Source: Romboutsia_E sp900604535
GTDB lineage: Bacteria > Bacillota > Clostridia > Peptostreptococcales > Peptostreptococcaceae
Assembly: GCF_900604535.1 (NCBI RefSeq)
Contig: NZ_UWOT01000006.1
Span: 1-64,000 of the forward strand
DNA length: 64,000 nucleotides
Direction: 5' to 3'
The notes under the pieces were generated by a model. It was given only the letters and a program-made list of their open reading frames with translations. It was not told where the DNA came from and made no database searches. This document shows, in pieces, positions 25,959 through 34,999 of the stretch (within the stretch, counting starts at the first letter, position 1; the number at the start of each line of letters is the position of its first letter). Made by a program: the position numbers and the translations under genes.

Positions 25959-27299
25959 TTATGATAATAGATCTTCTATAAATCCAGTATTTGCTCTACC
26001 TTCTATATAAATCTTGTTATTCATAATTGAATATTGAAAATTTGCATTTGTTTCTATTCCGTTTATAACCAACTCATCCAATGAGACTTTCATTTTTTCG
26101 ATAGCTTCGTCTCTATCATTTCCTAGTACTATAATCTTTGCAATCATGGAATCATAACAGGATGGTAACTCATATCCACAATATATTGATGTATCAATTC
26201 TTACTCCATTACCGCCAGGAAGATGAAGTGTATTTATTCTTCCAGGAGAGGGAATAAAGTTTTTTGATGGATCCTCGGCATTTATTCTACATTCTATTGC
26301 ATGACCATTAATATTAATATTATCTTGAGTGTAAGATAGTTTATATCCGTAAGCAATTTTAATTTGTTCTTTGATTAAATCTATGCCTGTAACCATTTCT
26401 GTAACAGGATGTTCTACTTGAATTCTAGTATTCATTTCTATAAAATAAAAATTCAACTCATTATCTACTAAGAACTCTACAGTACCTGCATTTTCATAAT
26501 TAACAGCTTTTGCAGCTTTAACAGCATACTCTCCTAATGTTGTTCTTAAGTTTTCGTTAATAATAGGCGAAGGGGACTCTTCAATCATCTTTTGATGCAT
26601 TCTTTGTATAGAACAGTCTCTTTCTCCGAGATGAATAACATTATTATATTGATCGGCTAGTATTTGTATTTCTATATGTCTTGGATTTTTTATGTATTTT
26701 TCTATATACATTGTGTCATCATTAAATGCATTTAATGATTCTCTTTGAGCTAAGTTAAATAATTTATTAAAATCACTTTCTAACTCAACTACTCTCATCC
26801 CCTTTCCTCCTCCTCCGGAAGAAGCTTTTATAATGACTGGGTATCCTATTTTATCTGCGACTTTCTTTCCATCTTCGCTTTTATATATTGGTATTTCACT
26901 TCCAGGTATAACCGGAATCCCTGCACTAATCATTGTATTTCTAGCTTGAGATTTATTCCCCATACAGTCTATTACCTTACTATCTGGACCTATAAATTTT
27001 ATATTATTGTCTTTACATAAACTTACAAAAGAACTATTTTCAGATAAAAATCCAAATCCTGGATGTATTGCATCGCAATTCGTAACTAAAGCAGAACTTA
27101 TAATTTTGTTCATATCTAAATAACTTTCTTTAGGACTTGCTGGGCCAATACAAATCTTTTCGTCAGCTAATTCTACATGAAGAGAGTTTACATCTGCCTC
27201 AGAGTAAATAGCAACAGTTTTTATTTTTAAAGTTTTACAAGCTCTTATTATTCGAACTGCAATTTCTCCTCTATTTGCAATTAGTATTTTATTAAACAT
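25959..27299 (-). CDS. accC: Biotin carboxylase
   Basis: 446-aa ATP-grasp enzyme that carboxylates biotin on its carrier protein. It shows NRGEIAVRIIRACK at the start, the glycine-rich ATP loop KASSGGGGKGMR (about 158-169), the HLGERDCSIQRMHQK signature and EMNTRIQVEHPVTE. Length is typical of AccC. There is no AccA/AccD in the operon. The neighbours are BCCP and KipI/KipA units, so it may serve a pathway-specific carboxylase rather than acetyl-CoA carboxylase. Confidence 0.95.
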   Translation of the reverse strand: MFNKILIANRGEIAVRIIRACKTLKIKTVAIYSEADVNSLHVELADEKICIGPASPKESYLDMNKIISSALVTNCDAIHPGFGFLSENSSFVSLCKDNNIKFIGPDSKVIDCMGNKSQARNTMISAGIPVIPGSEIPIYKSEDGKKVADKIGYPVIIKASSGGGGKGMRVVELESDFNKLFNLAQRESLNAFNDDTMYIEKYIKNPRHIEIQILADQYNNVIHLGERDCSIQRMHQKMIEESPSPIINENLRTTLGEYAVKAAKAVNYENAGTVEFLVDNELNFYFIEMNTRIQVEHPVTEMVTGIDLIKEQIKIAYGYKLSYTQDNININGHAIECRINAEDPSKNFIPSPGRINTLHLPGGNGVRIDTSIYCGYELPSCYDSMIAKIIVLGNDRDEAIEKMKVSLDELVINGIETNANFQYSIMNNKIYIEGRANTGFIEDLLS

Positions 27300-27316
27300 A
27301 GTTAAATCTCCAATAT

Positions 27317-27736
27317 CTAAATTAGTTTAATTTTAAATAATACTTGACTGTATTCTACAGTTTCATTATTTTCTATCAAAATATCTTCTATTATTCCGTC
27401 AACATTACTTGTAACTTCATTCATAACCTTCATTGCTTCTATTATTCCTAAAACTTGATTTTTACTAATTTTATCTCCTATTGAGACAAAGGCATCTTCA
27501 TTTTCAGATGGTGATTTGTAAAATGTACCGACTAAAGGTGATTTTATATATTCATAGTTAGTATTATTGTTTTCAATTAAAGATTTGCTTAATTGTCTAT
27601 CTTCTTTAAGTATTTGATTTGTATTTTCGTATTTTTTCTCTAATTCTATTTTCATATCTCCTTCTTTGTAAGTGAATTTTGTTAAAGAAGATGTTCCTAT
27701 TACATTTATTAATTCTAATAATTTATCATATTCCAT
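27317..27736 (-). CDS. accB: Biotin carboxyl carrier protein
   Basis: 139 aa. A divergent N-terminal part and linker (1-65) precede a C-terminal biotinyl domain with the biotin-accepting IEAMKVMNE (Lys about 106) preceded by KSPLVGTFYKSP. It overlaps the 3' end of pxpC by 11 nt and lies 17 nt before accC, so the three are co-translated. Confidence 0.95.
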   Translation of the reverse strand: MEYDKLLELINVIGTSSLTKFTYKEGDMKIELEKKYENTNQILKEDRQLSKSLIENNNTNYEYIKSPLVGTFYKSPSENEDAFVSIGDKISKNQVLGIIEAMKVMNEVTSNVDGIIEDILIENNETVEYSQVLFKIKLI

Positions 27737-28754
27737 TATTTAATCTCCCCTTAATTAGTAACTTTTCTATTTTTATTGATGTAACTCTTGGGTTTAAAAT
27801 TTCAACACAAGGCTTATTTATTTGCTTCCTTATCTCTTCAAATTTAAAATATTCTTCTTTATATAAGACTTGAGCTTCTTCTAAAGATATTTGTTTGAAG
27901 TTTATGATATCTCCAGTTTTACATTGAGCTAATTTGCATATATCAACCGATATAACTGTTCCTATTTTGGTATATCCACCAGTTGTTTGTCTATCTGTTA
28001 GCATTATTATAGGTTTACCATGAGATGGAACTTGTATAGATCCTAGTACTATTCCATCTGAAATTATATCAGCTTGTTTTTTATGCTCTATTTCGGGACC
28101 ATTAAGTCTACAACCCATTCTATCGAACTCTTTTGTAACTTTATATGTAGATGATAAAAATGTATTTAATCCTTCATTTGTAAATGCATCATCTTGCGGA
28201 CCTAATATTACCCTTAAAATAACCTTATTGCCGTAGGTTTCATTATTAATAATATTTTTTGATGCAAAATTAGGTATGTATTCTTTAGGTGATTTAAATT
28301 TAATAAAATCACCTTTTTTTAATGTCCTACCATTATATCCACCTATCGAACACTTTACATTTGTAGATTTACTCCCCATAATAGTCGGTATATCAAGCCC
28401 ACCAGAAAAACTTATGTAAGATCTAGCTCCATCAATAGCACTTTCAAAAGATAATATATCTCCTTTTTTTACTACTATAGCCTTATTCATATCTACTTTA
28501 ATTTCATTTAACTTAGGCTGTAGATTACCACCGGTAATCGCAATAATATTATTTTTAGTAAATTCTAAAATAGGACCAACTAAAGTTACTTCTAAGCATG
28601 CCTCATTATCTTTATTATTAACTAACATATTAGCTATCTTAAGTGAGTTTTTATCCATTGCACCACATACCGAAAATCCAAGATCTTGATATCCTATTCT
28701 TCCAAGGTCTTGTACTGTGGTATATAATCCTCCTTCTCTTATTATGATTCCCAA
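27726..28754 (-). CDS. pxpC: 5-oxoprolinase subunit C (KipA family)
   Basis: 342 aa with a TTG start (28754) preceded by AAAGGAG. It begins IIREGGLYTTVQDLGRIGYQ, the family hallmark, and contains SFSGGLDIPTIMGSKST and GCRLNGPEI. KipA proteins resemble half of the carboxyltransferase unit of urea carboxylase. The gene starts 2 nt after pxpB ends. It forms the PxpBC complex if pxpB is functional. Confidence 0.93.
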   Translation of the reverse strand: MGIIIREGGLYTTVQDLGRIGYQDLGFSVCGAMDKNSLKIANMLVNNKDNEACLEVTLVGPILEFTKNNIIAITGGNLQPKLNEIKVDMNKAIVVKKGDILSFESAIDGARSYISFSGGLDIPTIMGSKSTNVKCSIGGYNGRTLKKGDFIKFKSPKEYIPNFASKNIINNETYGNKVILRVILGPQDDAFTNEGLNTFLSSTYKVTKEFDRMGCRLNGPEIEHKKQADIISDGIVLGSIQVPSHGKPIIMLTDRQTTGGYTKIGTVISVDICKLAQCKTGDIINFKQISLEEAQVLYKEEYFKFEEIRKQINKPCVEILNPRVTSIKIEKLLIKGRLNNGI

Positions 28755-28756
28755 TG

Positions 28757-29473
28757 TTAAGCACTCCTTTCAAGTATCTTCAATTCGTATTTACCTTTAT
28801 TAGCTAAATTTTCTATTTCATAAAATTCGTCTTTATCTATTGGTATGAATTTAATATAATCTCCAGCTTTATATAATATAGTATCTTCTCTATTTATATC
28901 ATATAGTTTTAAAGGTGTTCTACCGATGATTCTCCATCCCCCAGGAGAAACTAATGGATATATACCGGTTTGCTCTCCACCGATTCCTACTGATCCTACT
29001 TCTAAATTTAATCTTGGAGTATTTAATCTTGGAGTATTTAATTTTTTATTCATTCCTCCTAAATAAGCAAATCCAGGTAAAAAACCTAACATATAAATTA
29101 AGTATTCTTTCTCGCTATGAAGCTTAATAACTTCATCTAAAGAAAGATTTGTATAATCTCCAACAAATTCTAAATCGACACCAAAATCTTTATCATAGCA
29201 AACTGGTATTTCTATAATTCTTTTGTTATTGTTTTTTTATATCTAATTTTTTATATAGGTTGGATAATATATCTTTAATTTCATAAAATACAATTTTAAA
29301 GGATCATAATAAACTAGTAACGATCTAAATGATGGTACAGTTTCAATAATTCCATTAATATTAGAATCTTTTATTATATTATTAAAAACTATTATTTTAT
29401 TATTTATTTCAGCATTGATTTCATTTCCAAACTCAACTGATATAGCACAATCACCAACTGTTAAAAATCTCAT
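28757..29473 (-). pseudogene. pxpB: 5-oxoprolinase subunit B (KipI family), two frameshifts
   Basis: The N-terminal part (29473 leftward, MRFLTVGDCAISVEFGNEI) and the C-terminal part (LGFLPGFAYLGG, then VSPGGWRIIGRTPL, ending at 28757) are plain KipI sequence in one summed frame. Between them the frame slips twice in A-runs. One A appears missing near 29297 (after YYDPLK) and one extra near 29235 (before NNKRIIEIPV). Restoring both gives YEIKDILSNLYKKLDIKK between the halves and a normal length of about 238 aa. As written, translation stops at 29243. It is a pseudogene or a homopolymer sequencing error. Confidence 0.85.
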
Positions 29474-29866
29474 AAGTAAATCCCTCCTTTTTTAGATGCG
29501 CACCGGTTTAAGAATTTTCTAAATATTCTTTTTATAAATTGTACATCAATAAATAAAATTGCAATAAATTTTATAGAACTTGCAATTTTAAGATTATATA
29601 AAAACAAAGCATATAAAGTTAGTATGAATTTGCAACTATATAACTATATTTTACTATGATAAATAAATTAGCATTTTAAAAACACTGTTTTTTTTGACTT
29701 AATATCTGAAATAAGCTTCAATTATTTGTTTATTAAGCATATATTAACCTTTATATGATTATTATTTTTTTAATAAAGATTATTTTTTAGCATATGATGA
29801 AAGTAGGACTATAAGGTGATACAATTATATTGAAATATAAGAATTATTTTAAAAGGAGGCAAACTT
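29474..29866. other. Divergent regulatory region of the pxp operon
   Basis: No gene seen. It carries the pxpB ribosome site and an inverted repeat AAAATTGCA (29555-29563) / TGCAATTTT (29581-29589), spacing 17 nt, which could be a regulator site. The rest is AT-rich up to the AAAGGAGG of the gene at 29867. Confidence 0.5.
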
Positions 29867-30277
29867 ATGATATATACTCCAAGATACATATTTAATTCTG
29901 ACTTAGAAAAGACGATTTGCACTTGTGGTGACTCGAAAAAATACAGAGTGTTATTTACACACTCCAATTCAATAGAGAAAGATATTACTAGTACATTAGT
30001 AGGATTATCAAGTCAAATAATAGCAGTATGCTCTAAATGTGGGCGAATATATAAATTTGAATTAAAGTACAATCCAAATCTACAAGATAAAGCTGAAATA
30101 AAAAACGTAGTAGAAATAAAAAAAGATATATCAGATGTTAGAGACGAAATTAAATTAAATTATAAATCTTATGAAGAGATGTTTTCTTTTAGATCTGAAG
30201 AGTTTTATATAAAGATAATTAACGAAAAGTATGATGACTATAAAAAGTTTACCGAGTTTATGTATATAGAAAAATAA
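29867..30277 (+). CDS. Zinc-ribbon-like protein, unknown function
   Basis: 136 aa. Two Cys pairs, CTCG (about 18-21) and CSKCG (about 55-59), flank a beta-rich segment and look like a zinc ribbon. A charged helical C-terminal half follows (KKDISDVRDEIKLNYKSYEEM). No family recognised. AAAAGGAGG precedes the ATG. It has its own terminator and is divergent from pxp. Confidence 0.65.
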   Translation: MIYTPRYIFNSDLEKTICTCGDSKKYRVLFTHSNSIEKDITSTLVGLSSQIIAVCSKCGRIYKFELKYNPNLQDKAEIKNVVEIKKDISDVRDEIKLNYKSYEEMFSFRSEEFYIKIINEKYDDYKKFTEFMYIEK

Positions 30278-30294
30278 TTTATGTTATTCTATAT

Positions 30295-30334
30295 AGGCGT
30301 GTATATAAATACTAATGTATTTATATACACGCCT
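30295..30334. terminator. Strong bidirectional terminator
   Basis: An 18-bp perfect stem (AGGCGTGTATATAAATAC with GTATTTATATACACGCCT) with a 4-nt loop, between convergent genes. Confidence 0.9.
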
Positions 30335-30338
30335 TTTA

Positions 30339-33300
30339 TTAATTGTTAACTTTAACATTATCAAGATTAATTTTATACATTTTTTTATCATTAAAATCTG
30401 AATATTTTTCACTTAAATCTAAATTACTATTATTTGTAATATCAATACTCTTAAAAGCCTTAGAAAGCATTAATTTTATTCTATTTAATTGATTAACCTC
30501 ACTTGCTGAAGGGTCATAATCTATAGGTATTATATTTACATCATTATATAATCTCTTTAATTCTTTTATAGGTCCTTTACCAACAATATGGTTTGGCAAA
30601 CATCCAAATGGTTGCATACATATTATATTATTAATTCCTTCATGTATAAGCTCTATCATTTCTCCTGTAAGTAGCCATCCCTCTCCCGTTTGATTTCCAA
30701 TAGATACTACGGAACTTGTATTTTCAGCAATAACTTTAATATGTTCTGGAGGTGAGAATCGCGTGCTCTTTTTTAGTTCATTTTTATATACATTTTGATA
30801 TATATCTACAATTTTAATAAATAAATTTCCAAGTAGCTTATTCTTATATCTACCTTCTAAATATTCATTTTTATAGTTAGTATTATAAGCACATGTTAAA
30901 AAGAAGTTAGTTAAATCTGGTACAATAGCTTCAGCACCTTCAGATTCTATTATATCAACTAAATTATTATTTGCTATAGGGTGAAACTTAACAAGTATCT
31001 CTCCTACTAATCCAACTTTAGGTTTTAGCATGTCTACTACTTCTAAATTATCAAATTCATAAACTATATTTTTAATATTTTCTTTAAATTTAGATATTTT
31101 ACAATCTATTAAGGCATCTTTACAGATATCCATCCACTTATTAAATAATTGATTAGCACTTCCTTTATATTTTTCATAGGGTCTTACTCTATAAAGAACT
31201 TTCATCAATAAATCACCATAGATACAAGCCATAAATAAACGATTTATTAGCTTAGGAGTTATTTTTTTAGCTATATTTATACCATCTAATCCGCTAACAT
31301 TAAGCGATATTACTGGTATATCTTTAAAACCAGCATCTTTAATTGCTTTTCTTAAAAAACCAATATAATTAGTTGCACGACATCCTCCACCTGTTTGTGT
31401 TATAGCGACTGAGGTAGTATTTAAATCATACTTACCTGATTTCAAGGCTTTTACTAATTGACCAATAGTAATAATAGCTGGATAGCAAGCATCATTATTT
31501 ACATATTTTAGACCTTCTTCTATAATCTCTTTATTTGTGTCTTTTAGAACCTCTAAATTTATACCACTTAGATTAATTGCTTTTTCGAATAAATCAAAAT
31601 GTATAGGTGCCATCTGAGGTACTAATATGGTATTTCTTAAAGGATCTTTAGGACTTCTTTTATATTCAGTTATTTTTGATTCTAATGAGATAGAATTATT
31701 TAAATCTCTCTCTTTAATAGCAGCCTTTAAAGAACGAAGTCTTATTTTTACAGCACCTAAATTATTACCTTCATCTATTTTTACTAAAGTATATATTTTT
31801 CCTTTTTGTTGTAATATTTCTTGAACTTGATCTGTAGTCACAGCATCTATCCCACATCCAAAGGAATTTAATTGAACTAATTCTAAGTAAGTTTTATCTT
31901 TTATAAAATCAGCTGCTTTATATAATCTAGAATGATATACCCATTGATCTACAACCCTTAGAGGTCTTTTTAAATTCGATAAATGGCAGATTGAATCTTC
32001 TGTAAGTACTGCCATATCTAAAGAATTTATTAATTCTGGTATACCATGGTTTATTTCAGGGTCTATATGATATGGTCTTCCACATAATACAATACCCTTT
32101 TTATTGTTTTCTTCTAAGTACTTTAAGCATTCTAAACCTTTATATTGGATATCACTTTTAAAGTTTTCTTGTTCTATACTTGCTTTATCTACTGCATTAG
32201 ATATTTCAGATTTATTAATATTAAACTTATGATATAATTCATCATAAAGGACTTTTTTTAGTTTTTTCTTATTATTAATAGTTACAAATGGATTCATGAA
32301 ATTTATATTATTAGATTTTAAGCTTTCCATATTATTTTTTATAACTTCAGAGTAAGAAGTAACTACAGGACAATTGAAATGATTATCGCTATATTTATCT
32401 TCTGAAGTTTCATATACAACTGATGGATAAAATATATTTTTTATATTTTTTTCAATTAGATTTTCAATATGGCCATGAACCATTTTAGCAGGATAACAAA
32501 CACTTTCTGATGCAATTGAGCTTATACCCTTTTCATAAACGCTTTTTGAAGATCTGTTAGATAAAACAACCCTAAAGCCTAGTTCACTAAAAAATGTAAA
32601 CCAAAATGGGTAATCCTCATATATATTGAGGGATCTAGGTATACCTATTTCACCACGATATGCTTTTTCTATATTTAGTGGTTTATATTCAAATACTCTA
32701 TTGTATTTATAGTTAAACAAATTAATTACATTTTTTGAGTCTGTATGTTTTGTATTTTTTTTATTAATAATTAGTTCCCCTTTTTCACATCTGTTACCAG
32801 ATACATATATGTCCTTATTATTAAATTCATTTACAGTTAACAAGCATTTATTTGAACAACCATTACATCTTTTTACATACGATTCAAATTTTAAATTATC
32901 TATATCACTTTCTTTAATTAAAGTAGTTTTATAGCCGTCAATATATTGATTTTTAGATATTAATGCTGAACCAAACGCTCCCATAAGTCCGCATATATTA
33001 GGTCTTATAACATGATGATTTATAAGCTTCTCAAATGCTCTTAATACTAAATCATTATAAAAAGTACCACCTTGGACAACTATATTTTCACCAATTTCAG
33101 ATATATTGTGTAATTTGATCACTTTAAATAAAGCATTTTTTATAATAGAATAAGAAAGTCCAGCAGATATATCAGATACACTTGCACCTTCTTTTTGTGC
33201 TTGCTTTACTTTAGAGTTCATAAATACCGTACACTTAGAGCCTAAATCTATGGGAGTTTTAGAGTAGATGCCTTTTTTAGAAAATTCTTTTATATCCATA

Positions 33301-34682
33301 GATAATGATTGAGCAAAGGTTTCTAAGAATGAACCACAGCCTGCAGAGCATGCTTCATTTAAAATAATACTGTCAATAACACCGTTTTTTATTTTTAAGC
33401 ATTTCATGTCTTGTCCGCCTATATCTAATATGAAATCTACATTTTGATTAAAGTATTTAGCTGCTTTATAGTGTGCTATAGTTTCTATTTCACCTATGTC
33501 TATACTAAGAGCTTTTTTTATAAATCCTTCTCCATAACCAGTAACAGTAGAGTTAACGATTTTACTATTAGGAGTAAGCTTAGAGTAAATATCCTTTAAT
33601 ATATATATAACTGAATCTAATGGCTTTCCTTCATTACTTTTATAGTATGTATATAATATATTGCAATCATCATCAATCAAAGTTGCTTTAGTAGTTGTAG
33701 AACCTGCATCAATACCTAAGTAGCAATTTCCAGAGTGTTCATTTATATTTTTATATTTTACTTTATTGCTATTATCGTGTATTTTTATAAAATTTATATA
33801 TTCCTCTTCATTTAAAAACAAAGGTTGTAAAGTGTCTGTATTTGAAGTTATATTTTCTTGTGATTTATCTATTTCTAAAAGTAGTGTTTTTAAATCTATA
33901 CTATCTTCTTTTTCAGATAACAATGCCGCTCCAATTGCAACATATAGCTGAGCATTATTTGGAAATATTATATTTTCATCTTTTAAGTTTAGATTGTTTT
34001 TAAATGCTTCTCTTAGCTGTGATAAAAAATATAATGGACCTCCTAAAAAAGCTATATTACCCTTTATTTGTCTTCCACATGATAATACACTTACTGTTTG
34101 AACCACAACTGCATTAAAAATACTCATAGCGATATCACTTTTATTAGCCCCATCATTAATAAGTGGTTGTATATCTGTTTTAGCAAAAACACCACATCGA
34201 GATGCTATTGGATAAATTACAGCATAGCCTTTTGCAAGTTCATTTAAACCTTTAGCATCAGTTTTTAATAGTGACGCCATTTGATCAATAAAGGCACCAG
34301 TTCCTCCGGCACAAATACCATTCATTCTTTGGTCTATTCCACCGGTTAAATAGGTTATTTTTGCATCTTCTCCTCCAAGTTCTATAACAACATCAGCTTC
34401 TGGGTTAAAAGTTTCAATTGCTTTTGTACTAGCTATGACTTCTTGCACAAACTCTATTTTAATTTCTTTTGCTATATTTATTCCTCCAGAACCAGTCATT
34501 AATATACGTGCTCTTATATTCCCTAATTCATCATAGATATTATTAATTACTTTTCTTACTGATTTTTTTACATCAGAATAATGTCTAGTATATTCTTTAT
34601 AAATTATATCTCTATTTTTTAAAACAACTACTTTAACTGTAGTGGAACCTATATCAATACCAATATTGTAAACATTGTTCAT
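30339..34682 (-). CDS. Fused 2-hydroxyacyl-CoA dehydratase activase-related protein
   Basis: 1447 aa from the ATG at 34682, which has GGGGG 7 nt upstream; an ATG two codons earlier touches the ribosome site. Two BadF/BcrA-type ASKHA ATPase domains lie in tandem (GIDIGSTTVK near 7-16; GIDAGSTTTK near 324-333), each with its cluster Cys (CAGGTGAF about 125; ACSAGCGSF about 445). Then a DUF2229 region with CNGCSNKC and GIPRSLN-YEDYPFWF, and a C-terminal dehydratase-like domain with TGGGCRATNY and QPFGCLPNHI. Such proteins are common in clostridia; the substrate is unknown. It stands alone. Confidence 0.9.
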   Translation of the reverse strand: MNNVYNIGIDIGSTTVKVVVLKNRDIIYKEYTRHYSDVKKSVRKVINNIYDELGNIRARILMTGSGGINIAKEIKIEFVQEVIASTKAIETFNPEADVVIELGGEDAKITYLTGGIDQRMNGICAGGTGAFIDQMASLLKTDAKGLNELAKGYAVIYPIASRCGVFAKTDIQPLINDGANKSDIAMSIFNAVVVQTVSVLSCGRQIKGNIAFLGGPLYFLSQLREAFKNNLNLKDENIIFPNNAQLYVAIGAALLSEKEDSIDLKTLLLEIDKSQENITSNTDTLQPLFLNEEEYINFIKIHDNSNKVKYKNINEHSGNCYLGIDAGSTTTKATLIDDDCNILYTYYKSNEGKPLDSVIYILKDIYSKLTPNSKIVNSTVTGYGEGFIKKALSIDIGEIETIAHYKAAKYFNQNVDFILDIGGQDMKCLKIKNGVIDSIILNEACSAGCGSFLETFAQSLSMDIKEFSKKGIYSKTPIDLGSKCTVFMNSKVKQAQKEGASVSDISAGLSYSIIKNALFKVIKLHNISEIGENIVVQGGTFYNDLVLRAFEKLINHHVIRPNICGLMGAFGSALISKNQYIDGYKTTLIKESDIDNLKFESYVKRCNGCSNKCLLTVNEFNNKDIYVSGNRCEKGELIINKKNTKHTDSKNVINLFNYKYNRVFEYKPLNIEKAYRGEIGIPRSLNIYEDYPFWFTFFSELGFRVVLSNRSSKSVYEKGISSIASESVCYPAKMVHGHIENLIEKNIKNIFYPSVVYETSEDKYSDNHFNCPVVTSYSEVIKNNMESLKSNNINFMNPFVTINNKKKLKKVLYDELYHKFNINKSEISNAVDKASIEQENFKSDIQYKGLECLKYLEENNKKGIVLCGRPYHIDPEINHGIPELINSLDMAVLTEDSICHLSNLKRPLRVVDQWVYHSRLYKAADFIKDKTYLELVQLNSFGCGIDAVTTDQVQEILQQKGKIYTLVKIDEGNNLGAVKIRLRSLKAAIKERDLNNSISLESKITEYKRSPKDPLRNTILVPQMAPIHFDLFEKAINLSGINLEVLKDTNKEIIEEGLKYVNNDACYPAIITIGQLVKALKSGKYDLNTTSVAITQTGGGCRATNYIGFLRKAIKDAGFKDIPVISLNVSGLDGINIAKKITPKLINRLFMACIYGDLLMKVLYRVRPYEKYKGSANQLFNKWMDICKDALIDCKISKFKENIKNIVYEFDNLEVVDMLKPKVGLVGEILVKFHPIANNNLVDIIESEGAEAIVPDLTNFFLTCAYNTNYKNEYLEGRYKNKLLGNLFIKIVDIYQNVYKNELKKSTRFSPPEHIKVIAENTSSVVSIGNQTGEGWLLTGEMIELIHEGINNIICMQPFGCLPNHIVGKGPIKELKRLYNDVNIIPIDYDPSASEVNQLNRIKLMLSKAFKSIDITNNSNLDLSEKYSDFNDKKMYKINLDNVKVNN

Positions 34683-34766
34683 AGTCATTCCCCCATATTA
34701 CATAAATACCATTATATAATATATATACTCTTGAAAATTATAAATAATGTGATAATTTTTAAATAC

Positions 34767-34814
34767 AAATTAAAGAGGAATAAATCCAAATTAGGACTTA
34801 TTCCTCTTTAATTT
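34767..34814. terminator. Perfect 15-bp stem-loop
   Basis: ATTAAAGAGGAATAA pairs with TTATTCCTCTTTAAT. It lies upstream of the activase gene and downstream of glpK, probably part of the glpK 3' end control. Confidence 0.7.
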
Positions 34815-34850
34815 ATAATTATTAAGTTTATTATCTGAATAAGTCAAACT

Positions 34851-34885
34851 AAAAAGCCTTTCTATAAATTTATAGAAAGGCTTTT
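34851..34885. terminator. Second terminator after glpK
   Basis: A perfect palindrome with AAAAGCCTTTCTATAAA arms and T-runs on both strands. The remaining 34886-34999 bases show nothing else. Confidence 0.8.
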
Positions 34886-34999
34886 ATTATCTAGTCTGAT
34901 ATTAACCATTGTCAATAATTAAATAAAACGATTTCTTGGATCTCATTATTTATATAGACTATTTAATTAATTATCAGTAAATTTTAGAAATTTTAATTC

